64,000 nucleotides of DNA from NCBI GenBank assembly GCA_000153145.1, contig CH672415.1, positions 1,240,750 to 1,304,749 of the forward strand. Reading direction: 5' to 3'. A model generated the notes under the pieces. It saw only the letters and a list, made by a program, of their open reading frames with translations. It did no database searches and was not told where the DNA came from. Source of the stretch: a marine actinobacterium PHSC20C1. GTDB lineage: Bacteria; Actinomycetota; Actinomycetes; Actinomycetales; Microbacteriaceae. Positions 54,201-61,694 of the stretch are shown one piece after another; the first letter of the stretch is position 1, and the number at the start of each line of letters is the position of its first letter. Position numbers and translations under genes: made by a program.

Positions 54201-55019
54201 ATTACCCGCAAGCGCATCCAGGATCGGATGCTGCAAGTCGGCGGCATCGTCAGCCAGTCCAGGAGCTACGTCAGCAAACGAAGAGACCACAAGTCGTGGG
54301 CTCACGGCAAAGCCGCTCAAGTGGGAGGTGAGGCCGCGAAGGCGATCGATCACCGGGTTTGGCTTGAAGGTGCCATCAGCATCCGTGAGCGCGACAAACG
54401 ACTGCGCGTCGAGGCGCAGCTGGAATTGTTCGTCGAGCGCGCGAGCAAACTCTGGATTGAGGAAAGCAGCACCGCGCAGCTTTAGTTCAAAATCTCGACC
54501 GTGTCGGCGGATCGCGAGCGGACGCAACAAGACCGGGGCACAGTATTCAACGTCGTCATGGTTCCAGCGAGCAATACCGATTCCGAGATGCACTGAATCG
54601 ATTCCGCGAGCCGATGACAGCTCAAGACCCTTCGCCGCAACGGCACCAGCCGCGGTTTTAGCAGACCGAAGCGCAACATCATCGCGAATCAAACTCGACA
54701 GCAGTGTGCGCTTTCCTGTGATGAACTGCGCCAACCCTCCCGGGTGGGTCGTCGAAAGCTCAACGCGCGTGCGGGGCGAATCAACAAAGTGCAATAGCGG
54801 CGACTGGCCACCCAGATCGGACAATTGCGAACGCCATAGCGTCCACATGGGCTCTGCTACGTTTCCGGCCATGATGTTCGGCTCACCAAAACTCAGCGTA
54901 TGGGGCGCTGTTACCTGAATGTGGGGATGTGGGTGCCCATTTTCTTCGTCGTCAACGTTCTCGTCAACCGAATCTGGGTCAACCGAGTAGTCATCTGAAA
55001 CTTTATCTGCACGCCACAC
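51222..55019 (-). CDS. SF1-helicase/REase-fold fusion with altered catalytic motifs
   Basis: 1265 residues, GTG start after AAGGTGG. The layout follows SF1 helicases with a C-terminal restriction-endonuclease-like (MTES_1575-type) domain. Motif Q/Ia context DADAEQENVIAQIEAG precedes LPGTGGTQT (residues 328-336), where the Walker A Lys is Gly. Walker B is FLVDAGAM (852-859), with the catalytic Glu of the usual DEASQ missing. GDPVIQSPT (879-887) replaces GDPKQLPPT. Motif IV/YR (LTRSYRPGGEEL) and the TRAR of motif VI (1104-1107) survive. The nuclease-like tail has LGLVAS in place of the IDLAV-type Asp and keeps IETD. An intact frame this long with losses at all active sites suggests a non-catalytic DNA- or protein-binding role. 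Confidence 0.75.
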   Translation of the reverse strand: MWRADKVSDDYSVDPDSVDENVDDEENGHPHPHIQVTAPHTLSFGEPNIMAGNVAEPMWTLWRSQLSDLGGQSPLLHFVDSPRTRVELSTTHPGGLAQFITGKRTLLSSLIRDDVALRSAKTAAGAVAAKGLELSSARGIDSVHLGIGIARWNHDDVEYCAPVLLRPLAIRRHGRDFELKLRGAAFLNPEFARALDEQFQLRLDAQSFVALTDADGTFKPNPVIDRLRGLTSHLSGFAVSPRLVVSSFADVAPGLADDAADLQHPILDALAGNTAAAWTIKEGYSPVPALSADERSPQTDNLLLDADAEQENVIAQIEAGNSLVVRTLPGTGGTQTIVNAVGALVAQNKRVLVVSPRRASLLSIAERFGDIGLPGLSVAPGTLRRDIIRSISRSEKSTRPQIEDVDEALLRLRKIMLDYRGSMSVADDVLGVSVLDCVSELSRLALLPNPPSTTARLSRESVEKLAKDRTAATGVIIAAAKLGEFKYGPGDSPWYGAQFANGGEALKAHEIAKRVNLQLSELLDVANRLVSNTRMRPFQSIDELGVYLRLLVDLRETLDRFVPTVFDRAITELIAATAPRRDFPDMTNSNRRRLKKLALEYVRPGVRVNDMHAALMRIQKQRVLWHRFVAEGASPAVPVGISEVQRSYQQVSEDLAALDIPLGIADSHVNLSGLPIPFLIDKISALAAESDVLNNLQERTALMGSLRELKLNPLIDDLAKRHVPENQVAAELELSWWKSALDSMLEIDRALLNANTSVVDRLEADFRLVDEAHASANAKQLSWQIAENWKIGLVDWPDEASALKRALSKDRLTSFDVQTSAPHLSRTIAPVWLASPYEVDSVVDTMPFDTVFLVDAGAMTVAEATGAIRRSKQVVVVGDPVIQSPTPFEIAVRDATADAPPPVDDEAREALVEDSAFARLSGLLPTLTLTRSYRPGGEELAELVNRRFYGGQIESLPWAGSFLGHGSLAVSYVADGVGMPDPDSGAVESPDAEVSTVVELVLDHATKRPHESLMVITASPLHAVRVMQAVLDAVGRRRPELIDVIIGDRSEPFTVTTIDQAVAQSRDRVIFSIGYGRTPHGRVLSDFGSLGEPGGERLLAVAMTRARRSLEIVTSFRSEDLDDGRMKHGAVALAEVLDEVDARYAEIPVPDDSDPMLVDLARRLEKRGLRVALGHRAKLGLVASLGGRCGTIETDAMVHESSLRESLRLRPELLRRLGWHYLRVHAFELFSDPDQVADKVARMLGADPAPNTEPIAIIPATRPEH

Positions 55020-55134
55020 ACCGCCACCTTAAGCGTCTATACGCAAGAAAGCCTGCAACAACAACGAGTTTCGTGAGACTCATTCGGCAGCCCCACCCCC
55101 AGTTCTCGCGACAAGCGGCCGTAGAATACCGGGC

Positions 55135-56433
55135 ATGGTGCCCCACGCCCTCCCCCTGTTGGCCGTCACCGATGTCACCGAGCTAGTGCGTGGCACCACG
55201 ATTGCCGTCGCAGCAATCGTCGTGCTGGTGCTGGCATTGGGGGCTGGCGCTTTCGTTGTCTTGTTTCGTCGCGGCGGTGATCGCGGTATCCGCGGCACTG
55301 CGTCGCAGACCGGTCTCGATTCACGGGCCGCCGCCCTGCTGGTCGCGTTAGATGATCGCGTTCGTGAAGCAGAGAATGAAGTCGGCTTCGCTGAGGCTCA
55401 ATTTGGTGTCGCAAGCACGCGCGATTTTGACAGCGCACTCAATGACGCCAGAGAGCAATTGACTGAAGCATTCCGCTTGGGCCAGCAACGGGATACGGAA
55501 GCGAGCACGGCTGACAGAGTACGGCGAAGTCTTAGCCTGCAGATGATCGCGCTGTGCGAGAAAGCCGTAGCGACCCTCGACCACTTCGACACCGAGTTCA
55601 CTCAACGGCGTCGCACCGAAGTGGGGGCGGCAGAAACCGCAAACACCCTTCGTTCACGATTGCAGGCGCTGCGCGATCGGCAGTCGGCTCTGGAAGAACG
55701 GCGCAGCGAGGCAGCCGAGCGGTACGTCGCAGCCGCGATCGAGTCGATGGTGAGACAACTCAGTCAGGCAAGCGAATCGCTCCGAGAGGCGGAGCAACAA
55801 TTGGATGCTGCCTCCCCCGAGATCAGCCCGACTGGAGTGAATGCCGTTGCCGATGTCTTGCGTGCCGTTGCCGTACAGCTGCACCGCGCCGACCAACTGC
55901 TTTCAGCGGTCGAACGCTCGCTCGAGGAGCTGAGTGCGGCGGACGCGGCCGTTGAGCGGATGCGACACTCCAGCACGAGCGACCTGCGCGAAGCGCATTC
56001 TGCGCTCGATTCCGCACCGGACCCCGCAACGGGAGCCCAGATTGTTGCGGCAATAGCCGCGGTTAAAGGAGCACTCAGCGCAGCCACAGTGAACGCTGGC
56101 GATCTCAGGAACCCACTCGGGCAACTAGCCGCGATCAGCGATGCCTCGACACAGTTGGATGGCGCGCTCGCTTCAGCGAGAAATCAACAACAGAGGTTCG
56201 ATCACGCCCGTGCTGCGTATGAGGGGACTCTTGTGGCGGCCCGGAGTCAGATCTCCGTTGCACGCGAACTAGTCGGACGCGGGGGTGCAAGCGCACGTGC
56301 CCGCACGCGACTAGCGGAGGCGGAGCGTCAGCTAGTGATCGCTGAAGCTGAGACTGATCCGGTGGAGGCGTTGGATGCCATCCGCCGGTCGGTGACCCAT
56401 GCTCGAGATGCTGACGCTCTCGCCCGCTACTAG
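55135..56433 (+). CDS. Membrane-anchored coiled-coil protein (TPM-protein C-region-like)
   Basis: 432 residues. One membrane helix (about residues 20-43) with a short external N-terminus, then ~380 residues of heptad-like, Ala/Glu/Arg/Gln-rich helix. The segment LDDRVREAENEVGFAEAQFGVA with DSALNDAREQLTEAFRLGQQ resembles the C-terminal part of actinobacterial TPM-domain proteins, but the TPM domain itself is missing. Function unknown; membrane stress or envelope scaffolding is possible. It is divergent from the helicase-like gene across 115 bases. Confidence 0.65.
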   Translation: MVPHALPLLAVTDVTELVRGTTIAVAAIVVLVLALGAGAFVVLFRRGGDRGIRGTASQTGLDSRAAALLVALDDRVREAENEVGFAEAQFGVASTRDFDSALNDAREQLTEAFRLGQQRDTEASTADRVRRSLSLQMIALCEKAVATLDHFDTEFTQRRRTEVGAAETANTLRSRLQALRDRQSALEERRSEAAERYVAAAIESMVRQLSQASESLREAEQQLDAASPEISPTGVNAVADVLRAVAVQLHRADQLLSAVERSLEELSAADAAVERMRHSSTSDLREAHSALDSAPDPATGAQIVAAIAAVKGALSAATVNAGDLRNPLGQLAAISDASTQLDGALASARNQQQRFDHARAAYEGTLVAARSQISVARELVGRGGASARARTRLAEAERQLVIAEAETDPVEALDAIRRSVTHARDADALARY

Positions 56434-56439
56434 CTCAGT

Positions 56440-56473
56440 GTTGCTACTAGCTAGGCGTTGCTACTAATTAGGC
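56440..56473. repeat. 17-bp tandem repeat covering a stop codon
   Basis: Two copies, 56440-56456 and 56457-56473, of GTTGCTACTAGCTAGGC, differing at two bases (GC against AT in the middle), then another GTTG. The right copy holds the last codon and stop of the HesB-like gene on the minus strand; the left copy repeats this end (with TAG instead of TAA) behind it. A small slippage duplication is the simplest origin. Confidence 0.8.
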
Positions 56474-56749
56474 GTTGTCGACGATGGCGAAGCTAACCGC
56501 GCCATTTTCGCCGACCTCAGCATCAAGCGTCTTGTCACTGAGTGCGATGGCTGCATTTTCTTCAAGGAAAACCTTTGCGCCTTCGGCTTCAACTACAGAG
56601 TCACCGGCCTCAGGGGCAGCGACTACCGCGACCGTGAGGTTGGGGGCGCCGGGCTCTCCATTGATGCGGAGACCAGCAGCTTCTGTGTTGGGATCTTGTT
56701 CAACAATCGTCTTGACGACCGTCGTGGCTGTTTCGGTGAGGGTGAGCAT
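56468..56749 (-). CDS. HesB/IscA-fold protein without cysteines
   Basis: 93 residues from an ATG behind AAGGA. The sequence TETATTVVKTIVEQ, AGLRING and KVFLEENAAIALSDKTLDAEV follows the order of the HesB/IscA fold. No cysteine occurs anywhere in the protein, so it cannot bind an iron-sulphur cluster in the usual way. Annotation pipelines would call it an iron-sulphur assembly protein; a cofactor-independent role is more likely. Low pI, acidic composition. It is an isolated gene between convergent and divergent neighbours. Confidence 0.8.
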   Translation of the reverse strand: MLTLTETATTVVKTIVEQDPNTEAAGLRINGEPGAPNLTVAVVAAPEAGDSVVEAEGAKVFLEENAAIALSDKTLDAEVGENGAVSFAIVDNA

Positions 56750-57054
56750 ATGTTCGTCCTTCCAGGTTCAGCGAGTTGAGTAACCCACGATCCCTTAGTC
56801 AGCAGCTGGCATCAACCGTGAGCGCCGATTCTGAGGCAACTCTCATGCGCAACGGAGCGCGCGGTCAGCCTTGGCCAGGAACTGAGCAGGGCCTTAGCTC
56901 GCTGCGCGCAATACTGGGGCTCCACACAAGCTAACGGTGCTGTCCGGGCCACTCGCCAGCTTCGCACCCGTTAGAATTGCTAGTGGAGTGCCGGGAAGTC
57001 TGGTCGGCGATTGTGTCGGCGACCCCGCCGACGAACCTCAACGTCTGGAATTTT
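56750..57054. other. Gene-free region before nhaA
   Basis: No gene is seen. It holds the divergent control region of the HesB-like gene and nhaA. TAGAAT at 56972-56977 is a good -10 hexamer for nhaA, and competing GTCGGCG/CGCCGAC repeats lie further right (listed separately). The left 200 bases show no structure. Confidence 0.55.
57003..57032 (+). promoter_or_regulatory. Competing hairpin elements in the nhaA leader
   Basis: GTCGGCG occurs at 57003-57009 and again at 57015-57021; one complementary CGCCGAC follows at 57026-57032. Either copy can pair, the second with a four-base loop (ACCC) and the first with a 16-base loop. If nhaA starts at the GTG at 57055 this lies in its 5' UTR; if translation starts at GTG 56983 or 57013, the repeats are wholly or mostly coding. 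Confidence 0.35.
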
Positions 57055-58317
57055 GTGACCACATCCACTAAGAAGCTGAGCCCCCGCAAGCGTGTCCGCC
57101 GGTGGGTAACCATGGAAACCACGAGCGGCATCCTGCTCATGGCCGCTGCTGCGATTGCCCTCATCTGGGCGAACTCACCTTGGCGAGAAGGCTATGCGGC
57201 ACTTGCCGAGACTGTCGTCGGCCCTTCAGCGCTTCACCTCGATCTTTCCCTCGCAACGTGGGCCGCTGACGGACTCCTCGCAATCTTCTTCTTTGTAGTG
57301 GGTGTTGAACTCAAGCAAGAACTTATTGCTGGCAGCCTGCGCAAACCACGTGAGGCAGCGGTACCGGTCTTTGCCGCGATTGGCGGGATGCTCTTCCCCG
57401 CGTTGCTTTTCACTCTCGTTGTTCTCACAATGGGTGACTCTTCCGCTCTGGGCGGTTGGGCAATCCCCACGGCAACAGACATTGCGTTTGCCCTCGCCGT
57501 TCTTGCGATCTTCGGTCGCGGCCTCCCCAGGGCCCTCCGCACGTTCCTACTCACGATGGCCGTCGTTGATGACCTCCTCGCAATCATCATCATCGCGCTC
57601 TTCTACACCGAGAGCATCGATCTGATGTCGCTGCTGTTCTCGCTCGTCTCGATCGTGCTCTTTGGTCTTGTGGTTCGTTCCCGCAAGCCGCGCTGGTGGT
57701 TGCTGATTCCGCTCGCGCTCATTGCCTGGGCCTTTATGCACGACTCGGGCGTTCACGCGACGATTGCCGGTGTCGTACTCGGCTTTACTGTTCCCGCGAA
57801 ACTCGTTCACGGCGAAACAGAAACCCGTACTCACGTCTTCGACGATGCTGTTCGGCCAACGTCTTCTGGTATCGCACTCCCCGTCTTCGCGTTCTTTGCG
57901 GCAGGCGTTTCCCTCGGCGGGGAAGAAAGCGTGAGTTCCGTTCTGGTTCAACCGGTTGTTCCTGCCATCGTCATTGGATTGGTCGTGGGAAAGATCATCG
58001 GTGTCCTCGGAACAACCGCGCTGATTACCAAGGTCACCAAGTTCCGTTTGGCGGACTCGATCGGATTGCGAGACCTGCTTCCGATCGGTTTCTTGACCGG
58101 AATCGGATTCACGGTCTCGTTGCTCATTTCCGAACTCTCGTTCCCTGATAGCGAGCACACCACTGGCGCGAAACTCGCCATCCTCATTGGAACCGCGCTC
58201 GCCGCCATTCTTGCCGCCGTTAGCCTTCGCTGGGACTCACGTCTCGCCCGCAAGCGCGACATGAACGAAGACGGTATCCCCGACAAGAACAAGTTCCTCA
58301 TTGAAGATGAAGACTAA
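57055..58317 (+). CDS. nhaA: Na+/H+ antiporter NhaA
   Basis: 420 residues from the chosen GTG. Core motifs: GILLMAAAAIALIWANSP, FFFVVGVELKQEL, ALGGWAIPTATDIAFALAVLAIFGRGLP with the ion-site Asp, and MAVVDDLLAIIIIALFY with the paired Asp of the transport site. PVFAFFAAGVSL and GLRDLLPIGFLTGIGFTVSLLISELSF complete the family pattern. It expels sodium in exchange for protons. Start uncertain: in-frame GTGs at 56983 and 57013 are alternatives, the first directly behind a -10-like TAGAAT, consistent with a leaderless transcript. Confidence 0.92.
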   Translation: MTTSTKKLSPRKRVRRWVTMETTSGILLMAAAAIALIWANSPWREGYAALAETVVGPSALHLDLSLATWAADGLLAIFFFVVGVELKQELIAGSLRKPREAAVPVFAAIGGMLFPALLFTLVVLTMGDSSALGGWAIPTATDIAFALAVLAIFGRGLPRALRTFLLTMAVVDDLLAIIIIALFYTESIDLMSLLFSLVSIVLFGLVVRSRKPRWWLLIPLALIAWAFMHDSGVHATIAGVVLGFTVPAKLVHGETETRTHVFDDAVRPTSSGIALPVFAFFAAGVSLGGEESVSSVLVQPVVPAIVIGLVVGKIIGVLGTTALITKVTKFRLADSIGLRDLLPIGFLTGIGFTVSLLISELSFPDSEHTTGAKLAILIGTALAAILAAVSLRWDSRLARKRDMNEDGIPDKNKFLIEDED

Positions 58318-58342
58318 CTAGCGAACCACCCGAGGGATGCGC

Positions 58343-58984
58343 ATGTCCGACCCATTAAGTCAGCACACCGACTACGGCCAGATGCCGCTCAATGATTCAG
58401 ACGTGCTCGCGGACCCCATCGAACAGTTCCGACTGTGGCTTTCGAACGCGAGCGACTCCCACGTCTATGAGCCCAATGCGATGGTGCTCTCCACAGTGGA
58501 TGCCTCCGGTTCTCCCAGTAGTCGAACCGTACTGCTGCGCGCAATTGACGCTGCCGGATTCGAATTCTTCACCAATTACAGCTCGATCAAAGGTCGCGCG
58601 CTAGTGGCGAACCCCGCTACTGCGCTCGTCTTCCCGTGGTACGCGATCCACCGGCAGGTGCTCGTGCAGGGAGTTGCCCGGCCCATTGCCGCAGCGCTTT
58701 CAGACGAATACTTCGCCACGCGACCGCGGGGAAGTCAAATCGCGGCGCACGCCAGCGAACAATCGCAACCCATTGCATCCCGAGCACTCTTGGAGCAGCG
58801 GGTCACGGAGCTCGAAGCAGAGTTCGAAGGGCGCGATGTGCCACGCCCTAGTGACTGGGGCGGCTTTGTCGTCGAACCTCGCTCAATCGAGTTCTGGCAG
58901 GGCCGCAGCTCACGCCTGCACGACCGCGTGCGTTTTGTGCGTGCGGAGTCCGGTGCATGGGAGCGGATGCGGCTGCAACCGTAA
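58343..58984 (+). CDS. pdxH: Pyridoxamine/pyridoxine 5'-phosphate oxidase
   Basis: 213 residues from the second of two nearby ATGs, which has GAGGG six bases before it. ADPIEQFRLW, SSRTVLLRAIDAAGFEFFTNYSSIKG with the FMN-binding residues, RQVLVQGVARPI, SRALLEQRV and WGGFVVEPRSIEFWQGRSSRLHDRV are the complete pattern. It oxidises PNP/PMP to PLP with FMN. It is 25 bases downstream of nhaA, so they may be cotranscribed. Confidence 0.95.
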   Translation: MSDPLSQHTDYGQMPLNDSDVLADPIEQFRLWLSNASDSHVYEPNAMVLSTVDASGSPSSRTVLLRAIDAAGFEFFTNYSSIKGRALVANPATALVFPWYAIHRQVLVQGVARPIAAALSDEYFATRPRGSQIAAHASEQSQPIASRALLEQRVTELEAEFEGRDVPRPSDWGGFVVEPRSIEFWQGRSSRLHDRVRFVRAESGAWERMRLQP

Positions 58985-59048
58985 CGCCGACCGACACAGG
59001 TTTGATTGAAGCGGTGCCCGCTCGTTGTGGCGTTTGTTAACACCAAAA

Positions 59049-59082
59049 GAGGGACACGACCGCGATAGCAGTCGTGCCCCTC
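59049..59082 (-). terminator. Rho-independent terminator of amt
   Basis: GAGGGACACGAC and GTCGTGCCCCTC form a 12-bp stem with one A-C mismatch and a 10-base loop. Read on the minus strand it is followed by TTTT. It lies 15 bases after the amt stop. Read from the plus side it can also stop pdxH transcripts, but without a T-run. Confidence 0.75.
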
Positions 59083-59097
59083 CCGAGGTTGTGGGCT

Positions 59098-60315
59098 TTA
59101 CTCAGCCGGTACGGAACCCCGTGCCGACATCGCGTAACCCGACTCGCCGTGGACGGCGAGATCGATGCCTGCGATTTCTTCTTCAGAAGTAACGCGGAAT
59201 CCGATGGTCTTCTGAATGACTGTCGCGATGATCCAGGACATTCCGAAGGAGAAGATTGCTACCGCGAGAACGCTGATCGACTGAACGGCGAGCTGGCCAG
59301 CATCTCCACCAACGAAGAGTCCGGTGTCGGTAGCGAAGAGGCCGAGGTACAGCGTTCCGATGACTCCCGCAACGAGGTGGAGTCCCACAACGTCGAGCGA
59401 GTCGTCAAAGCCGAGGTTGTACTTGAGTTCAATCGCAAGGGCACACACGGCGCCAGCAACGAGGCCGAGAACTAATGCCCAGCCCGGTGTCAGGTTCGCA
59501 CATGCCGGGGTGATTGCTACGAGTCCAGCAACAACACCCGAGACGGCGCCAACGGCGGTGGCTTTGCCGGTGCGGATCTTCTCAACGACGATCCAACCGA
59601 GGATTGCTGCAGCGGGTGCTGCGAGGGTGTTGAACACGATCAGTCCAGCTTCATCGGGATCGCTTGCGGCGCCGGCGTTGAATCCGAACCATCCGAACCA
59701 GAGCAGTGCTGCACCGATGAGAACGAGAGGAACGTTGTGAGGTTGCGTGATGCTCTTGCTGAATCCAACGCGCTTGCCAAGAACTAGGGCGAGAGCTAGA
59801 GCAGCAGCACCGGCGTTGATGTGGACCGCGGTACCACCGGCATAGTCAATTACTGCCGGGAGGCCGCCGAGAATGTCTCCGAGGTTCTGGATCCATCCAC
59901 CGCCCCAAACCCATGCTGCAACGGGGAAGTAGACGAGCGTCGCCCAGATGCCGGTGTAGATCATCCACGGTCCGAAGCGTGCGCGATCGGCGATGGCACC
60001 CGAGATAAGCGCGGTCGTGATGATTGCGAATGTTCCGCCAAAGGCAACGAACAAGAGGTCTGAGCCTGCGACGCCCTCTTGCCCAAAGTTGCTGAACGGG
60101 TTGCCTGAGAATGACCAGACGGAGCCGTCGATCGAGCTCATGTTCGCGCCGATAAGGATCCAAAGAACGGCAACAAGGCCGAGAGCTCCGAAGCTCATCA
60201 TCATCATGCTGACTACTGACTTCTCTTTTACGAGTCCACCGTAAAAGAATGCCAAACCGGGGGTCATGAGCAGCACTAATGCAGTGCTAATGAGTACCCA
60301 TACGACTGTATCCAT
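59098..60315 (-). CDS. amt: Ammonium transporter
   Basis: 405 residues from the ATG behind AAAGAGG; the longer frame is not coding-like. Eleven helices. TPGLAFFYGG, VGATAVHINA-like (GGTAVHINAGAAALALA), LGWFGFNAGAASDPDEAG, and VVGLHLVAGVIGTLYLGLF with the second pore His are present. It conducts ammonium. No glnK/glnD follows; a terminator comes directly. A GlnR-type box lies upstream. Confidence 0.95.
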   Translation of the reverse strand: MDTVVWVLISTALVLLMTPGLAFFYGGLVKEKSVVSMMMMSFGALGLVAVLWILIGANMSSIDGSVWSFSGNPFSNFGQEGVAGSDLLFVAFGGTFAIITTALISGAIADRARFGPWMIYTGIWATLVYFPVAAWVWGGGWIQNLGDILGGLPAVIDYAGGTAVHINAGAAALALALVLGKRVGFSKSITQPHNVPLVLIGAALLWFGWFGFNAGAASDPDEAGLIVFNTLAAPAAAILGWIVVEKIRTGKATAVGAVSGVVAGLVAITPACANLTPGWALVLGLVAGAVCALAIELKYNLGFDDSLDVVGLHLVAGVIGTLYLGLFATDTGLFVGGDAGQLAVQSISVLAVAIFSFGMSWIIATVIQKTIGFRVTSEEEIAGIDLAVHGESGYAMSARGSVPAE

Positions 60316-60451
60316 CTCAACCTCTTTCGCTTTGTGCGCCTGGTGCACACGTGATGCCGTGGCAGATTTCAGTGAGTGCCGGGTTCTTCCACTCCCACCG
60401 ACCCGCACGACACAGCATCCCGCTCTAGCGTTTCGTAGGACCCTCAGTTAT

Positions 60452-60467
60452 GTTTCGCGCACGTTAA
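60452..60467 (-). promoter_or_regulatory. GlnR-like box upstream of amt
   Basis: On the minus strand the site reads TTAAC-N6-GAAAC, near the actinobacterial GlnR half-box consensus GTnAC-N6-GAAAC (one mismatch). It lies about 140 bases before the amt start. GlnR activates amt genes under nitrogen limitation in several actinobacteria. A second GAAAC occurs 17 bases further on but its partner half is not clear. Confidence 0.45.
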
Positions 60468-60611
60468 ACGTGCAGTCAGGGTGTTACGGCTACGTTTCTA
60501 AAAGCCGAGCAATTCCCTAATTTATGTGCACAGTGGATGCCGCAGCGCTTTGTTTTCGCTGAAAACCCCATGTTTACCTCAGCGAGGGCCGAGAGAACAT
60601 AGAGTTGGCGC

Positions 60612-60908
60612 ATGGACGAAAAATCACCCGCGCCCGCTCCCATCGAGAGCGCTCCCCCGGCCAAGACGTCCCTAATAAAGACCCGCATCCGTCAATTGAC
60701 TACCCCGTGGTGGCGACTCGTGTGGCTCATAGGCGGTGTCATCTGGGCCGTAGTTTTCAATGTTCTCTACGTCACGGGCGATGGAACTCAGGAATGGTTG
60801 GGTATTGCGTCGGTTATTCCTATCGCGGCGCTGCTCGTCGATCTATTGCGGGTCGAACGCCTAGAGCGCGCCGCAGCGCAGAAGCGCAAGGCGAAGCTGA
60901 AGCAGTAG
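60612..60908 (+). CDS. Small two-helix membrane protein
   Basis: 98 residues. A Pro/Ala-rich cytoplasmic start, then two helices (WWRLVWLIGGVIWAVVFNVLYV and WLGIASVIPIAALLVDLL), and a basic coiled tail (RVERLERAAAQKRKAKLKQ). No known domain. The gene stands alone between divergent amt and the ABC pair. Size and composition resemble uncharacterised small membrane proteins of Micrococcales. Confidence 0.7.
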   Translation: MDEKSPAPAPIESAPPAKTSLIKTRIRQLTTPWWRLVWLIGGVIWAVVFNVLYVTGDGTQEWLGIASVIPIAALLVDLLRVERLERAAAQKRKAKLKQ

Positions 60909-60917
60909 CTCGCCCGC

Positions 60918-60937
60918 CGTACTGCGAGCGCAGTACG
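60918..60937 (+). terminator. Hairpin after the small membrane protein
   Basis: CGTACTGC-GAGC-GCAGTACG is a perfect 8-bp stem with a tetraloop, nine bases after the stop. No T-run follows. It separates this gene from the ABC transporter genes. Confidence 0.5.
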
Positions 60938-60995
60938 CGCAAGTGTCACCCGGCGGCCGATTCGCCCGTTCGATCGGCCAACGAGACTTGTCATC

Positions 60996-61694
60996 ATGAA
61001 TACCCCGATCATCCGAGTCACGGATGTACACAAGTCTTATGGCCGAGGCCCCAACCGATTCGATGCACTGAAAGGCGTGACCTTCGACATCAACGAGGGC
61101 GAAAGCATCGCGATTATCGGCAAGAGCGGCTCTGGCAAGTCGACGCTGATGCACGTGCTCGCCCTGCTCGATGCGCCAACCTCGGGAACCGTTGAACTCG
61201 AAGGTGTGGACACAAGCACGCTGAAGGGCAAAAACCTCAATCGAGCCCGCAACAAGACTTTCGGTTTCGTTTTTCAACAGTTCTTCCTCACCGCGAACGC
61301 GTCGGTGCTTGAGAACGTGATGCTGCCGATGAAGATCGCCGGCATCCGTCGCAGCGAACGCAAACTGCGGGCTCTCGCCGCTCTTGAACAGCTGGAGATG
61401 GTCGACAAGGCAAAGAACAAGGCCATCAACCTCTCTGGCGGCCAGAAGCAGCGCTCGGTCATTGCCCGGGCGCTCGTCAACAATCCGCGCATCATTTTTG
61501 CCGATGAGCCAACCGGAAACCTCGACACCGTCACCGGCGCTGTCGTAGAAGACATCCTCTTCAACCTCAATCGTGAACACGGCATCACACTGATCGTCGT
61601 CACCCACGACGAAGAGTTGGCGGCACGCTGCGACCGCCGCATGTACATTCGCGACGGGCTGCTCGTCACCGACACCACGGAGGTGGCCGCATGA
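60996..61694 (+). CDS. ABC transporter ATPase, MacB/LolD type
   Basis: 232 residues. Walker A IGKSGSGKST, Q-loop VFQQFFLTANASVLENV, signature LSGGQKQRSVIARALVNNPRII, Walker B FADEPTGNLD and switch VVTHDEELAARC. The order and the YGRGPNRFDALKGV N-terminus are typical of LolD/MacB/FtsE-like ATPases that pair with a FtsX-fold permease. The stop overlaps the permease start (ATGA). Substrate unknown; a lipid, peptide or drug is usual for this class. Confidence 0.93.
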   Translation: MNTPIIRVTDVHKSYGRGPNRFDALKGVTFDINEGESIAIIGKSGSGKSTLMHVLALLDAPTSGTVELEGVDTSTLKGKNLNRARNKTFGFVFQQFFLTANASVLENVMLPMKIAGIRRSERKLRALAALEQLEMVDKAKNKAINLSGGQKQRSVIARALVNNPRIIFADEPTGNLDTVTGAVVEDILFNLNREHGITLIVVTHDEELAARCDRRMYIRDGLLVTDTTEVAA

